Assembly (NCBI RefSeq): GCF_021028995.1 | Contig: NZ_JAJJZG010000005.1 | Coordinates: forward strand, 1-64,000 | DNA from: Halobacterium sp. KA-4 | GTDB lineage: Archaea > Halobacteriota > Halobacteria > Halobacteriales > Halobacteriaceae | Direction: 5' to 3' | Length of the DNA stretch: 64,000 nt | Shown here: piece by piece, positions 50,134 through 57,494 of the stretch | Layout: each line of letters starts with the position of its first letter | Position numbering within the stretch: position 1 is the first letter of the stretch | Translations under genes and position numbers: made by a program | Notes under the pieces: model-generated | Told to the model about the DNA's origin: nothing | The model's input: the letters and a program-made list of their open reading frames with translations, nothing else | The model's database searches: none

Positions 50134-50868
50134 ATGACCATCCCGTCGTTCGCTATCGGCATCGCCGGGGGTACGGGGGCCGGCAAGACGACGGTAGCGC
50201 GCGAGATTACCGACAACGTCGAGGAAGCAGCCACCCTCATTCCGCTGGACAACTACTACAAGGACCTCAGCCACATGGACTTCGAGGAGCGGGCGAACGT
50301 CAACTACGACCATCCCTCGGCGTTCGAGTGGGACCTCCTCCAGGAACACCTCGACGCGCTGCTCTCCGGGCAGCCCGTCGAGATGCCCCAGTACGACTTC
50401 TCCGAACACCTCCGCAAAGAGGAGCGGGTCACCGTCGAACCCACCGACGTCATCGTGCTGGAGGGGATTCTGGCGCTCTACGACGAGGACGTCAACGACA
50501 TGCTCGACCTCCACATCTACGTCGAGACCGACGCCGACGTCCGCATCCTCCGCCGTATCGAGCGCGACGTCGTCGAGCGCGGCCGCGACCTCGAAGGCGT
50601 GATGGACCAGTACCTCTCGACGGTCAAGCCGATGCACGAACAGTTCATCGAACCCACGAAGAAGGACGCCGACATCATCATCCCGGAGGGCGCGAACGCG
50701 GTTGCGGTCAACCTCCTCGAAGAGAAAGTCCAAGCCGAGAGTTCGGAGATGGCGGAGTGGGCAGTGCGCGGCGACGAGGAGCGCTACGAGCGCGAATTCA
50801 CGGACAGCGACACCGACGACGCGGTCGAGGAAGCAGTCGACGCGAACGCAGCCGAGAACTCGGAGTAG
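50134..50868 (+). CDS. udk: Uridine kinase
   Basis: 244 residues from ATG 50134; the longer frame lacks homology. Walker A GGTGAGKT at residues 12-19, then IPLDNYYKDLSHMDFEERANVNYDHPSAFEWDLL (uridine site), VTVEPTDVIVLEGILALYDEDVNDMLDLHIYVETDADVRILRRIERDVVERGRDLEGVMDQYLSTVKPMHEQFIEPTKKDADIIIPEG. It phosphorylates uridine or cytidine in pyrimidine salvage. The last 40 residues are an acidic tail not found in bacterial forms. Confidence 0.93.
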   Translation: MTIPSFAIGIAGGTGAGKTTVAREITDNVEEAATLIPLDNYYKDLSHMDFEERANVNYDHPSAFEWDLLQEHLDALLSGQPVEMPQYDFSEHLRKEERVTVEPTDVIVLEGILALYDEDVNDMLDLHIYVETDADVRILRRIERDVVERGRDLEGVMDQYLSTVKPMHEQFIEPTKKDADIIIPEGANAVAVNLLEEKVQAESSEMAEWAVRGDEERYEREFTDSDTDDAVEEAVDANAAENSE

Positions 50869-50959
50869 CGCGGGAGGCGGGAGTGCTCGGTGGTTCAGTC
50901 GTTGCTACGTAGGTTCTGTCGTCGTCGGTACGTAATCGGGAGAATCGACTGTCGCCGGA

Positions 50960-51286
50960 CTATCGCTCGGGCGGGTGGTAGTCCCAGACGTTCGCGCGGC
51001 GCAGGCCGTCTCCGACCGCCTTGTGGAAGGCCACCTTCGTCTCGAATTCGTCTTCCTCGACGTGTTCGAAGATTTCCGCCACGGAGAGTACCTTCTCGTG
51101 GTTGATGCGGACCGGCCAGTCGCCGAATTCCTCGACGAACGCCGACTTCTCTAGGGGGAAGTCGTCTTCTTCGTCGACCATCTTCGAGAGGACCGCCATG
51201 TCGTAGTTACGGCCGCCCTCGCTGCCTTTCTCGCCGTCGGGGTCGTGGACCCAGTCCCGGCCCGAGGGGTCTTCCATCTCTGCCAT
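50960..51286 (-). CDS. Small acidic haloarchaeal protein (DUF5785-like)
   Basis: 108 residues from ATG 51286. WVHDPDGEKGSEGGRNYDMAVLSKMVDEEDDFPLEKSAFVEEFGDWPVRINHEKVLSVAEIFEHVEEDEFETKVAFHKAVGDGLRRANVW looks like a helical domain restricted to halobacteria, which I associate with DUF5785. Function unknown. Lies between udk (convergent) and the tRNA-Ser gene. Confidence 0.75.
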   Translation of the reverse strand: MAEMEDPSGRDWVHDPDGEKGSEGGRNYDMAVLSKMVDEEDDFPLEKSAFVEEFGDWPVRINHEKVLSVAEIFEHVEEDEFETKVAFHKAVGDGLRRANVWDYHPPER

Positions 51287-51378
51287 ACATACGGCGTTCG
51301 CCGCCGGCCCCAAAACCGTTTCTCAATCCGCGCCGGAGATTCTCGGCTCCACGAGAAACGAGTTGTGTAGAATGTTAG

Positions 51379-51460
51379 CGGTGAGGCTGGGATTTGAACC
51401 CAGGAGGCTGACGCCACCGGTTTTCAAGACCGGCGCAATAGGCCGCTCTGCCACCTCACC
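51379..51460 (-). tRNA. tRNA-Ser (anticodon UGA)
   Basis: On the minus strand, acceptor GGTGAGG pairs with CCTCACC, discriminator G. The anticodon stem CCGGT/ACCGG encloses loop CTTGAAA (anticodon TGA, reads UCN serine). A long variable arm (GGCGTCAGCC region) marks a class II tRNA, and the T arm is CTGGG-TTCAAAT-CCCAG. CCA is not encoded; no intron. Confidence 0.94.
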
Positions 51461-51489
51461 ACGCGAGTGACCGTACAATGAGTGCACGG

Positions 51490-51572
51490 GTCAACTACCC
51501 CACCAGGGTAATGGGGGGCTTGTCAGTGGACTCACCGCGTCGTACCCGAAGGACTTTCGGGCATTCACGGAT
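51490..51572. other. Structured non-coding block, possible insertion-sequence relic
   Basis: Two hairpins: TACCC-CACCA-GGGTA (51496-51510) and CCCGAA-GGACT-TTCGGG (51545-51561). Between them the text GGGGGGCTTGTCAGTGGACT reminds me of the region that follows tnpB genes in haloarchaeal IS200/IS605 elements, but no tnpB remains. It lies between tRNA-Ser and the origin region. Confidence 0.3.
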
Positions 51573-51742
51573 CGCCATCCCTGACTTCGGGGCCGATTGA
51601 CGTCGGCCCGTGACCGGCAACAACTGTTGGCCGCCGACCACCTACAAATAACTCGGGATGCCAGAACCTTCAAACCTCCGAACAACCGACAACTGTCGAC
51701 TTTCTCCCTCGTTTGAAACTGTCGTTGTCTGCCCGGCGACGA

Positions 51743-51861
51743 CGCCCCGCCCCCGAATTTCGAGTGTTCGACGGCGAGATGGTGGGGAGGTTGGGTGGAC
51801 GACCTGCTCGGGGGTGAGCGAATCGTGAGAGGACACGCCCACCCCGTTTTGCAAGTGTTCT
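51743..51861 (-). other. Upstream origin recognition box-like repeats (two, inverted)
   Basis: On the minus strand: ACACTCGAAATTCGGGGGCG (within 51743-51768) and CTTGCAAAACGGGGTGGGCG (within 51831-51861). Both share an A-rich core followed by a G string, the look of haloarchaeal origin recognition boxes, and are in the opposite orientation to the three copies after the gene. They lie 230-350 bp before orc1/cdc6. Between them and the gene is a purine-rich, about half A+T stretch (51997-52062) that could unwind. Confidence 0.7.
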
Positions 51862-52054
51862 ACGTAGAAATCGGAGCGGTGATGCCAGCGGTGGACGAAT
51901 GGCTCGTTATATCAACACTGGAATCGGGCGATAGAGCAGTGGTTGCGTGTGTTTTGGAGTGGGTTTGCTAGCACGGGAACGTGGCAGGAACTTCGGGACG
52001 GAACGAGGGAAACAGACCGAACACACGAAACTACCGAAACGATAGAACCGAGGG

Positions 52055-52061
52055 TATTATA
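52055..52061 (+). promoter_or_regulatory. TATA box of orc1/cdc6
   Basis: TATTATA lies 30-36 bp before the ATG at 52091, the only strong TATA in the region, implying a short leader. Confidence 0.6.
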
Positions 52062-52090
52062 GTGGATGAGCAGAAAGCGACTCGCAAGCG

Positions 52091-53275
52091 ATGAAGACGC
52101 CGTTCCGAGACCGCGTCGAGCTGTTCACCAACAAGGACGTCCTCAAGGACCACTACGAGCCGGAGGAAATCCTCGAACGCGACGAAGAAATCGACCAGTA
52201 CGCGAACGCCCTTCAGGACGTCGTCGACGGCTGGGAACCGGACAACGTCTTCGTCTACGGGAAGACTGGCGTCGGGAAAACTGCGGTGACGCGATACATG
52301 ATGGACGCCCTCGAATACGAAGCCGAGGACCGCGAGGGCGTCGACGACGTGGTGAGCGTCGAAGTCAACTGCCACCACCACCCCTCGTCCTACCAGGCCG
52401 CCATCGCACTCGTGAACGAACTCCGCGGAGACACCGACCAGGATCCCCTCACAACCGGGCTGTCGACGTCGGACGTGCTCAACGCGCTGTTCGACGAAAT
52501 CGAAGCACGCGAGGGTACGGTGCTCATCGTACTCGACGAAATCGACAACCTCGGCGACGACGACATGCTGCTCTACCAACTGCCGCGCGCGAAGACGAAC
52601 GGCAACATCTCGGACTCGCAGGTCGCGGTCGTCGGCATCTCCAACGACTACACGTTCCGCAACGACCTCTCGCCGAAAGTCCAGGACACGCTCTGCGAGC
52701 GCGAGATCAAGTTCCCGCCGTACGATGCCAACGAACTCGTCACGATTCTCACTGACCGCGCCGAGCGTGGCCTCCGCGGGGACGTTCTCGAAGACGGTGT
52801 CATCCCGCAGTGTGCCGCGCTCGCCGCTCGTGACCGTGGGAGCGCGCGACAGGCCATCGACTTGCTCCGCGAGGCCGTCAACGTCGCCGTCGAGGACGGA
52901 CGCGAAGTCGTCACCGAGGAAGACGTCGACACCGCAGTCGAACGCGTCGAACGTGGTCGCATCAAGGACTCCATCAAGGACCTCACGACCCACGGCCAGT
53001 ACGTCCTGCTCGCGGTCACGCAGATGTCAGTCAGCGGCGAGACGCCGGCCCGCGCGAAGGAACTCTACGAAGTCTACGAGGAGGTCGCCGCGGAGTACGC
53101 CGCCGAACCCCTGAGCCAGCGCAGCGTCCACGACCACCTCAACGACCTCTCGATGCTCGGCTTCCTCCGCCAGCACGACCGTAACTACGGCCGCGGCGGC
53201 GGGCAGTTCTTCGAGTACGAACTCGACGTCGACGCCGAGATGGTTCGGGAAGCGATGGCCGACGAAACCGAGTAG
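52091..53275 (+). CDS. orc1: Orc1/Cdc6 replication initiator
   Basis: 394 residues. Walker A GKTGVGKT at 57-64, Walker B LIVLDEIDNLGDDD (about 147-158), sensor 1 VVGISNDYTFR and sensor 2 with RDRGSARQAIDLLREA, then a C-terminal winged helix (SQRSVHDHLNDLSMLGFLRQHDRNYGRGGGQFFEYEL). It binds origin boxes, melts origin DNA and loads MCM. The gene has G-tailed repeats on both sides, the usual sign that it governs the adjacent origin. Haloarchaea have many paralogues, so the symbol names the family rather than a specific orthologue. Confidence 0.95.
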   Translation: MKTPFRDRVELFTNKDVLKDHYEPEEILERDEEIDQYANALQDVVDGWEPDNVFVYGKTGVGKTAVTRYMMDALEYEAEDREGVDDVVSVEVNCHHHPSSYQAAIALVNELRGDTDQDPLTTGLSTSDVLNALFDEIEAREGTVLIVLDEIDNLGDDDMLLYQLPRAKTNGNISDSQVAVVGISNDYTFRNDLSPKVQDTLCEREIKFPPYDANELVTILTDRAERGLRGDVLEDGVIPQCAALAARDRGSARQAIDLLREAVNVAVEDGREVVTEEDVDTAVERVERGRIKDSIKDLTTHGQYVLLAVTQMSVSGETPARAKELYEVYEEVAAEYAAEPLSQRSVHDHLNDLSMLGFLRQHDRNYGRGGGQFFEYELDVDAEMVREAMADETE

Positions 53276-53280
53276 GGAAT

Positions 53281-53390
53281 CGTCCTCTCCCGGCACTTCC
53301 CTCTCGCCTGACTTCTCACCTGATTCTGCCTTCCTCCCTAGTTCCCCTTTCCTGCCTTCCTCTCGACCTACCCCGTTCTCCTGCCCTGGA
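53281..53390 (+). other. Pyrimidine-rich tract after orc1/cdc6
   Basis: About 110 bp almost free of runs of purines, made of CCTTCC, CTCTCC and TTCCCC units on the plus strand. It starts within 6 bp of the orc1 stop and leads into the first downstream box. No reading frame or hairpin seen. Strong strand asymmetry is compatible with an unwinding or terminator role. Confidence 0.5.
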
Positions 53391-53538
53391 ACATTCGAAA
53401 ATCGGGGTGGGGGACCTCTCTCACTCGTCACTCCCATTCCTCTCCCCTGACCTCCTCCCGACTTCACTTGCAAAACGGGGTGGGGGCCTTCTCCAGTCAC
53501 CCGCCAACTCTCGAACAACACTTGCAAACGGGGGTCCC
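53391..53538 (+). other. Downstream origin recognition box-like repeats (three, direct)
   Basis: ACATTCGAAAATCGGGGTGG at 53391, CTTGCAAAACGGGGTGGGG at 53467 and ACTTGCAAACGGGGGTCC near 53520. All point the same way, each with a TTGCAAA or TTCGAAA core followed by a G string; spacing is about 74 and 54 bp. They are inverted relative to the two upstream copies, so the set flanks orc1/cdc6. Confidence 0.72.
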
Positions 53539-53573
53539 CGAGTGAACGCCTTCCCGGCCCGAATCTGTGCTCC

Positions 53574-54338
53574 TTACTCTCGGACGAGCACGCGCTCGCC
53601 GTCCTCCTCCTCGACACGGAGACCGAGGTCTTCGACGTACGCGGTCGTAAATGCGGGGACGATGCGCCCGGCAGCGCGTCGCGCGCGGAGTTCCGCGACC
53701 AGCGAGACGAGGTCGTCGCCGGTCCGGACGCGGGTCTGTTCGTGGAGGAAGTCGACGTCGTGGCCGGCATCGATTGCTCGCGCGGTCACGTTCTCGATTT
53801 CCGGCGCGCTCCACGCGCCCTCGAAGTCTATCGGTTCGCGGAAGCCCGCGAAGTAGAGACTCCCGCCTCGGGACGGCCCGACGACGACCGGATTCCGGCG
53901 GAGCTTCAGCGCCGCGCTGTCGACGTGCTTGCGCGCGACCAGCGGCGCGTCGGGTTCGAGGATGGCGACCGACGCCACGCCCTCGGTGTCCAGCAGGTGC
54001 GTGACGGTGTTCCCGACACGGGCGTGCTTCGAGGACCCGACCTGCACTTCGACGCGGGCGGCCGCGGCCTCCTCTTCGTCGAGCACGTCCTCGACGAGAC
54101 TCCTGACCTCTCGCTCGGCGTCCGCTCCCTCGGGAACGTGCTCGTCGGGGAGCAGGTCGTCGGGCCGGTAATTCACGAGGAGGTCGCCACCGCTCTCGGC
54201 CACCGCGCGGAACGCGTCGGCGGCCATCGCCTCGTACAGCGATACCACTTCGCGCTCGGAGAGCGGCGACGTGGCTGCCAGCTCCGGGAGTACGAGTCCT
54301 TCCCGCGGTGGGTCAACCGTGACGGCGACGACAGTCAT
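53574..54338 (-). CDS. Conserved protein beside the origin, glycosyltransferase A-like fold possible
   Basis: 254 residues. The start VVAVTVDPPREGLVLPELAATSPLSEREVVSLYEAMAADAFRAVAESGGDLLVNYRPDD and the later SVAILEPDAPLVARKHVDSAALKLRRNPVVVGPSRGGSLYFAGFREPIDF resemble DUF2064/CofC-type nucleotidyl-sugar folds, with the acidic EPDAP in the metal-site position. Neighbours of orc1 are conserved in several haloarchaea. I cannot name a substrate or decide whether it has a replication role. Confidence 0.65.
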   Translation of the reverse strand: MTVVAVTVDPPREGLVLPELAATSPLSEREVVSLYEAMAADAFRAVAESGGDLLVNYRPDDLLPDEHVPEGADAEREVRSLVEDVLDEEEAAAARVEVQVGSSKHARVGNTVTHLLDTEGVASVAILEPDAPLVARKHVDSAALKLRRNPVVVGPSRGGSLYFAGFREPIDFEGAWSAPEIENVTARAIDAGHDVDFLHEQTRVRTGDDLVSLVAELRARRAAGRIVPAFTTAYVEDLGLRVEEEDGERVLVRE

Positions 54339-54484
54339 ACGTGGTCCTCGGTCCGGGGGACGCTTGAACGCCGCGATACGGCGGCCCCGTAACCACGACG
54401 GTGCTGCTCGTCGTCACAGCGTCGGTCAGGTCGTCACAGCGCCATCCAGTCGACACAGCACCGGCCACGCCGACACGGCACCGG

Positions 54485-55117
54485 CTAGCGACCGCGCCGA
54501 CCCTTCGTCTGCCGGTAGTCGGTGTCGAGCAGGTCGAGGAAGAAGTCGACGTACTCCTCTCGTTGGTCGTCGGTCTGCTCGGCGGGATGAATCATCGGCG
54601 CGAGTTCGAACCCACGTCCTCGAATCGACGTCGCGTGGTGGTCCTCGACGTCGAGGTCGTCGGCGGGCGTGGTCGTGTACTCCTTCCCGAGTTCCGTGAG
54701 CGCGCGCTGGCCGACCGGAACGAGCACCTCGGGGTTGATGATGCGAATGTCCGCGTTCAGGTACGGTTCGCAGGTCACGACTTCCTCGTCGCTGGGGCCG
54801 CGGTCGGGGTGCCGGCAGCGGGTCAGGTACGTCAGGTAGGCGTTGTCGAGTTCCGGCTGGTCGCTGGACGGCAGCGAGTAGTTCAGGCCGATGCTACCGA
54901 GGATGTGCTGGAAGCGCTCGCCCGCCTCGTCGCCCGTGAACGGGACGCCCGTCTCCTCGGCGCCCTCGCTGGGGGCTTCGCCGACGAACACGAAGTCCGC
55001 GCCGACGTCGCCGTAGCCGTGGACGACGCGCTCGCGGACGTCACAAAGGCCGGGACAGTTCCGGCAGTTCTCGTCCATCCCGTAGGGGTTCTGCGGGCCT
55101 TCCTGGTGTGCGTCCAT
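54485..55117 (-). CDS. Uracil-DNA glycosylase superfamily (type 4/5-like, iron-sulfur)
   Basis: 210 residues. Motif 1 FVFVGEAPSEGAEETGVPFTGDEAGERF and motif 2 region APMIHPAEQ fit family 4/5 uracil-DNA glycosylases; the alanine after GE and the HPA motif are typical of family 4. N-terminal cysteines (CRNCPGLC) plus RCRHPD and TCEPYL supply the 4Fe-4S ligands. It removes uracil from DNA, starting base excision repair. Starts 32 bp after the aroC stop, same direction. Confidence 0.88.
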   Translation of the reverse strand: MDAHQEGPQNPYGMDENCRNCPGLCDVRERVVHGYGDVGADFVFVGEAPSEGAEETGVPFTGDEAGERFQHILGSIGLNYSLPSSDQPELDNAYLTYLTRCRHPDRGPSDEEVVTCEPYLNADIRIINPEVLVPVGQRALTELGKEYTTTPADDLDVEDHHATSIRGRGFELAPMIHPAEQTDDQREEYVDFFLDLLDTDYRQTKGRRGR

Positions 55118-55149
55118 CAGTTGTTACGGGAGGTTCGTGCCACGGAGAT

Positions 55150-56301
55150 TTACTCGTTACGCGGGCTGCTCGGGTGGTAGTCGGTGTCGTACTCGCCGGG
55201 CTGGTCGTCCAGTCGGTCCGGGTTGATGCGTCCGCCCAGCAGCATGAAGTCCAGAATCGTCACGTTGAGCATCGCTTCGACGACGGGGACGCCGCGCGGC
55301 GGCAGCACGGGGTCGTGGCGGCCGACGACCTGAATCTCTTTCTCCTCGCCGGTCTCCCAGTCGACGGTCTGCTGTTTCTTCGGAATCGACGTGGGCGCGT
55401 GCAGGGTCACCTCGCCGTAAATCGGCTCGCCGGTCGTGATGCCGCCCTGCAGGCCGCCGTGGTCGTTCTCCACGGGCACCGGGTCGCCATTCTCGTCGAA
55501 TTCCCAGCCGTCGTTGTGCTCCTTCCCGGGAATCGTCCGGGCCTCGCGGCCGCGCCCGAACTCGAACGCCGTGCTCGCGGGCACCGACATCATCGCCTGC
55601 CCGAGCCGGGCTTCCACGGAGTCGAAGCGCGGTGCGCCGAGTCCTCGGGGCACGCCCTGAATTTCGAAGTAGATGGACCCGCCAATCGAGTCGCCACGCT
55701 CCTGGTAGTCCTCGATGAGTTCCTGCATCTCCGCGGCGGTCTCGGGATGCGCGCAGCGCACGTCGTTGTCCTCGGTGTGTTCGAGCATCTCCTCGAAGGA
55801 CACCTCGGGTGCCTCGATGTCGCCAATCTGGTTCACGTGGGCTTTCACCTGCACGCCCTCGTGCTCCAGAATCTCCTTGGCGATTGCCCCTGCCGCGACC
55901 CAATTCACGGTTTCGCGCGCCGACGAACGCCCGCCGCCGCCCCAGTTGCGCGTGCCGAACTTCGCGGAGTACGTGAAGTCGCCGTGGGACGGCCGGGGCG
56001 CGGTGACGAACGGCTCGTACTTCCCGGACTCGGCGTCCTTGTTCTGGATGGTCATGCCGATGGGCGTACCCGTCGTGTAGCCGTCCTGAATCCCGGAGTT
56101 GATGGTCACCTCGTCGGGCTCCCCGCGCGAAGTTGTAATCATCGACTGGCCGGGCTTCCGGCGGTCGAGTTCGCGCTGAATCGTCTCCTCGTCGAGTTCC
56201 AGTCCCGCGGGACAGCCCGACACCACGACGCCCATGCCCTGGCCGTGGCTCTCGCCGTACGTCGTCACCTGGAACAGTCGCCCGAACCGATTACCGTTCA
56301 T
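55150..56301 (-). CDS. aroC: Chorismate synthase
   Basis: 383 residues from ATG 56301. Signatures: GRLFQVTTYGESHGQGMGVVVSGCPAG, ELDRRKPGQSMITTSRGEPDEV, RPSHGDFTYSAKFGTRNWGGGGRSSARET and the C-terminal PPRGVPVVEAMLNVTILDFMLL. It converts 5-enolpyruvylshikimate 3-phosphate to chorismate with reduced FMN, the last common step to aromatic amino acids. The preceding enzyme AroA is 3.6 kb away on the same strand. Confidence 0.97.
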   Translation of the reverse strand: MNGNRFGRLFQVTTYGESHGQGMGVVVSGCPAGLELDEETIQRELDRRKPGQSMITTSRGEPDEVTINSGIQDGYTTGTPIGMTIQNKDAESGKYEPFVTAPRPSHGDFTYSAKFGTRNWGGGGRSSARETVNWVAAGAIAKEILEHEGVQVKAHVNQIGDIEAPEVSFEEMLEHTEDNDVRCAHPETAAEMQELIEDYQERGDSIGGSIYFEIQGVPRGLGAPRFDSVEARLGQAMMSVPASTAFEFGRGREARTIPGKEHNDGWEFDENGDPVPVENDHGGLQGGITTGEPIYGEVTLHAPTSIPKKQQTVDWETGEEKEIQVVGRHDPVLPPRGVPVVEAMLNVTILDFMLLGGRINPDRLDDQPGEYDTDYHPSSPRNE

Positions 56302-56447
56302 TACCGGAGCATACGTCCCGAGGGGCTTATGACTTGCAGTCCGCGCAACCGCCGACCGACTCCCCCTCGAAACGCGAACGCGACCCTGAATCGACACGAA
56401 CGGGTTCGGGAGTCGACTTTCCCGCGTTAGCGTGCTACCCGTGCACT

Positions 56448-56921
56448 ATGGCAGCTACGACGCAGACAGCGACGCGGTGTGGGTGCGAGCGACCACGTGA
56501 CTGCGTGGACCGCCGCTCCGGCCGGTACCTCACGGCCGTCTACTGGCTCGCTGCCGACGACACACGGGTCGCTACTGGCGCTGTCAGCGACCGTCTCGGT
56601 GTCACGCCCGCGACGGTCACCGAGATGTTCGACCAGCTGGCTGCGGCCGCGCTCGTCGACTACGAGAAGCACGCCGGCGTGCGGTTGACCGAGCGCGGCC
56701 GAACCGTCGCCAGCGAGTTGGCGTGGCGACAGTGCGTCGTCCGCACGTTCTTCGCGGCGGAGCTAGACCTCGAATCCGGCGCCGACGAGGGCTACCAGTT
56801 CGGCTACGTGCTCCCCGCAGGCGGCGTCGAGACGCTGCGCGGCTTCGTCGACCACCCACGCGACGACTGCTGTATAGGGACGGACACCGACGACTGTCGC
56901 TACGAGGCGCACGCGCACTAA
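56448..56921 (+). CDS. DtxR/MntR-family metal-dependent regulator
   Basis: 157 residues from ATG 56448. Winged helix SGRYLTAVYWLAADDTRVATGAVSDRLGVTPATVTEMFDQLAAAALVDYEKHAGVRLTERGRTVASELAWRQCVVRTFFAAELDL is that of DtxR, SirR and Idr proteins, which bind DNA when loaded with Fe(II) or Mn(II). The N-terminus (CGCERPRDCVDR) and C-terminus (DDCCIGTDTDDCRYEAHAH) are unusually rich in cysteine and histidine, possibly an extra metal site. It is followed six bases later by a molybdopterin-domain protein. Confidence 0.88.
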   Translation: MAATTQTATRCGCERPRDCVDRRSGRYLTAVYWLAADDTRVATGAVSDRLGVTPATVTEMFDQLAAAALVDYEKHAGVRLTERGRTVASELAWRQCVVRTFFAAELDLESGADEGYQFGYVLPAGGVETLRGFVDHPRDDCCIGTDTDDCRYEAHAH

Positions 56922-56927
56922 CCCACT

Positions 56928-57425
56928 ATGTCGGACCTCGAAGTCCACGACGTGCCTGACGGCGTCGACCCCGTCGAGTGGCGACTCGACGTCACTGGCG
57001 ACGTGGCCCGTTCGCTGTCACTCGACCGCGGCGCCCTCGCCGATTTCCCGAAACAGTCGTTCACGGCGGACTTCACGTGCGTCGAGGGATGGGTCGCCGA
57101 AGACCTCTCGTGGCGGGGCGTTCGCGTCGGCGACGTTCTCGACCGCGCAGCCCCGACCGAGAGGGCCACTCACGCGCTCGTCCACGCGATGGACGGCGAA
57201 TACGCGTGCTCGTTCCCTCTCGACCGGCTCACAGACGCCGTGCTCGCGCTCGAACTCGACGGCAGCTCGCTCCCCGTCGAGCACGGCGGCCCCGCGAGGC
57301 TCGTCCCGACGGGAGACGCGGACTGCTGGGAGAGCGTGAAGTGGGTCTCGGAGCTGGAACTGACCGACGGCGCCCGCGAGGACGCCGACTCTGCCGAGTC
57401 AATCGCGCTCTCGCGGATAGCGTAG
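56928..57425 (+). CDS. Short molybdopterin-binding (sulfite oxidase-like) domain protein
   Basis: 165 residues. DFTCVEGWVAEDLSWRGVRVGDVLD contains the conserved cysteine that ligates molybdenum in sulfite oxidase/YedY enzymes, and YACSFPLDRLTDAVLAL, PARLVPTGDADCWESVKWVSELELTD follow the fold. About half the length of YedY or sulfite oxidase and without a signal peptide, so it is a minimal cytoplasmic form. Probably co-transcribed with the DtxR-type gene. Substrate unknown. Confidence 0.85.
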   Translation: MSDLEVHDVPDGVDPVEWRLDVTGDVARSLSLDRGALADFPKQSFTADFTCVEGWVAEDLSWRGVRVGDVLDRAAPTERATHALVHAMDGEYACSFPLDRLTDAVLALELDGSSLPVEHGGPARLVPTGDADCWESVKWVSELELTDGAREDADSAESIALSRIA

Positions 57426-57442
57426 GCCCAAACCTCGAACCT

Positions 57443-57456
57443 CCGAACATGTTCGG
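57443..57456. promoter_or_regulatory. 14-bp perfect palindrome CCGAACATGTTCGG
   Basis: It ends 38 bp before the ATG of the four-repeat DUF2249 gene. Its inner 12 bp (57444-57455) match CGAA-y-AT-r-TTCG, also found before the other DUF2249 gene at 47070. CGAAC/GTTCG half-sites recall the inverted repeat reported before haloarchaeal denitrification genes under NarO, although I recall a different spacer, so identity with that site is unproven. Confidence 0.68.
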
Positions 57457-57494
57457 CTCTGACGCTATCCAGCCGCGTCCGTTCTGTCCACGTA

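Noticed and set aside
51916-51932. AACACTGGAATCGGGCG as a further origin box
   Set aside because: Resembles the boxes only loosely and lacks the G string; not counted among the five.
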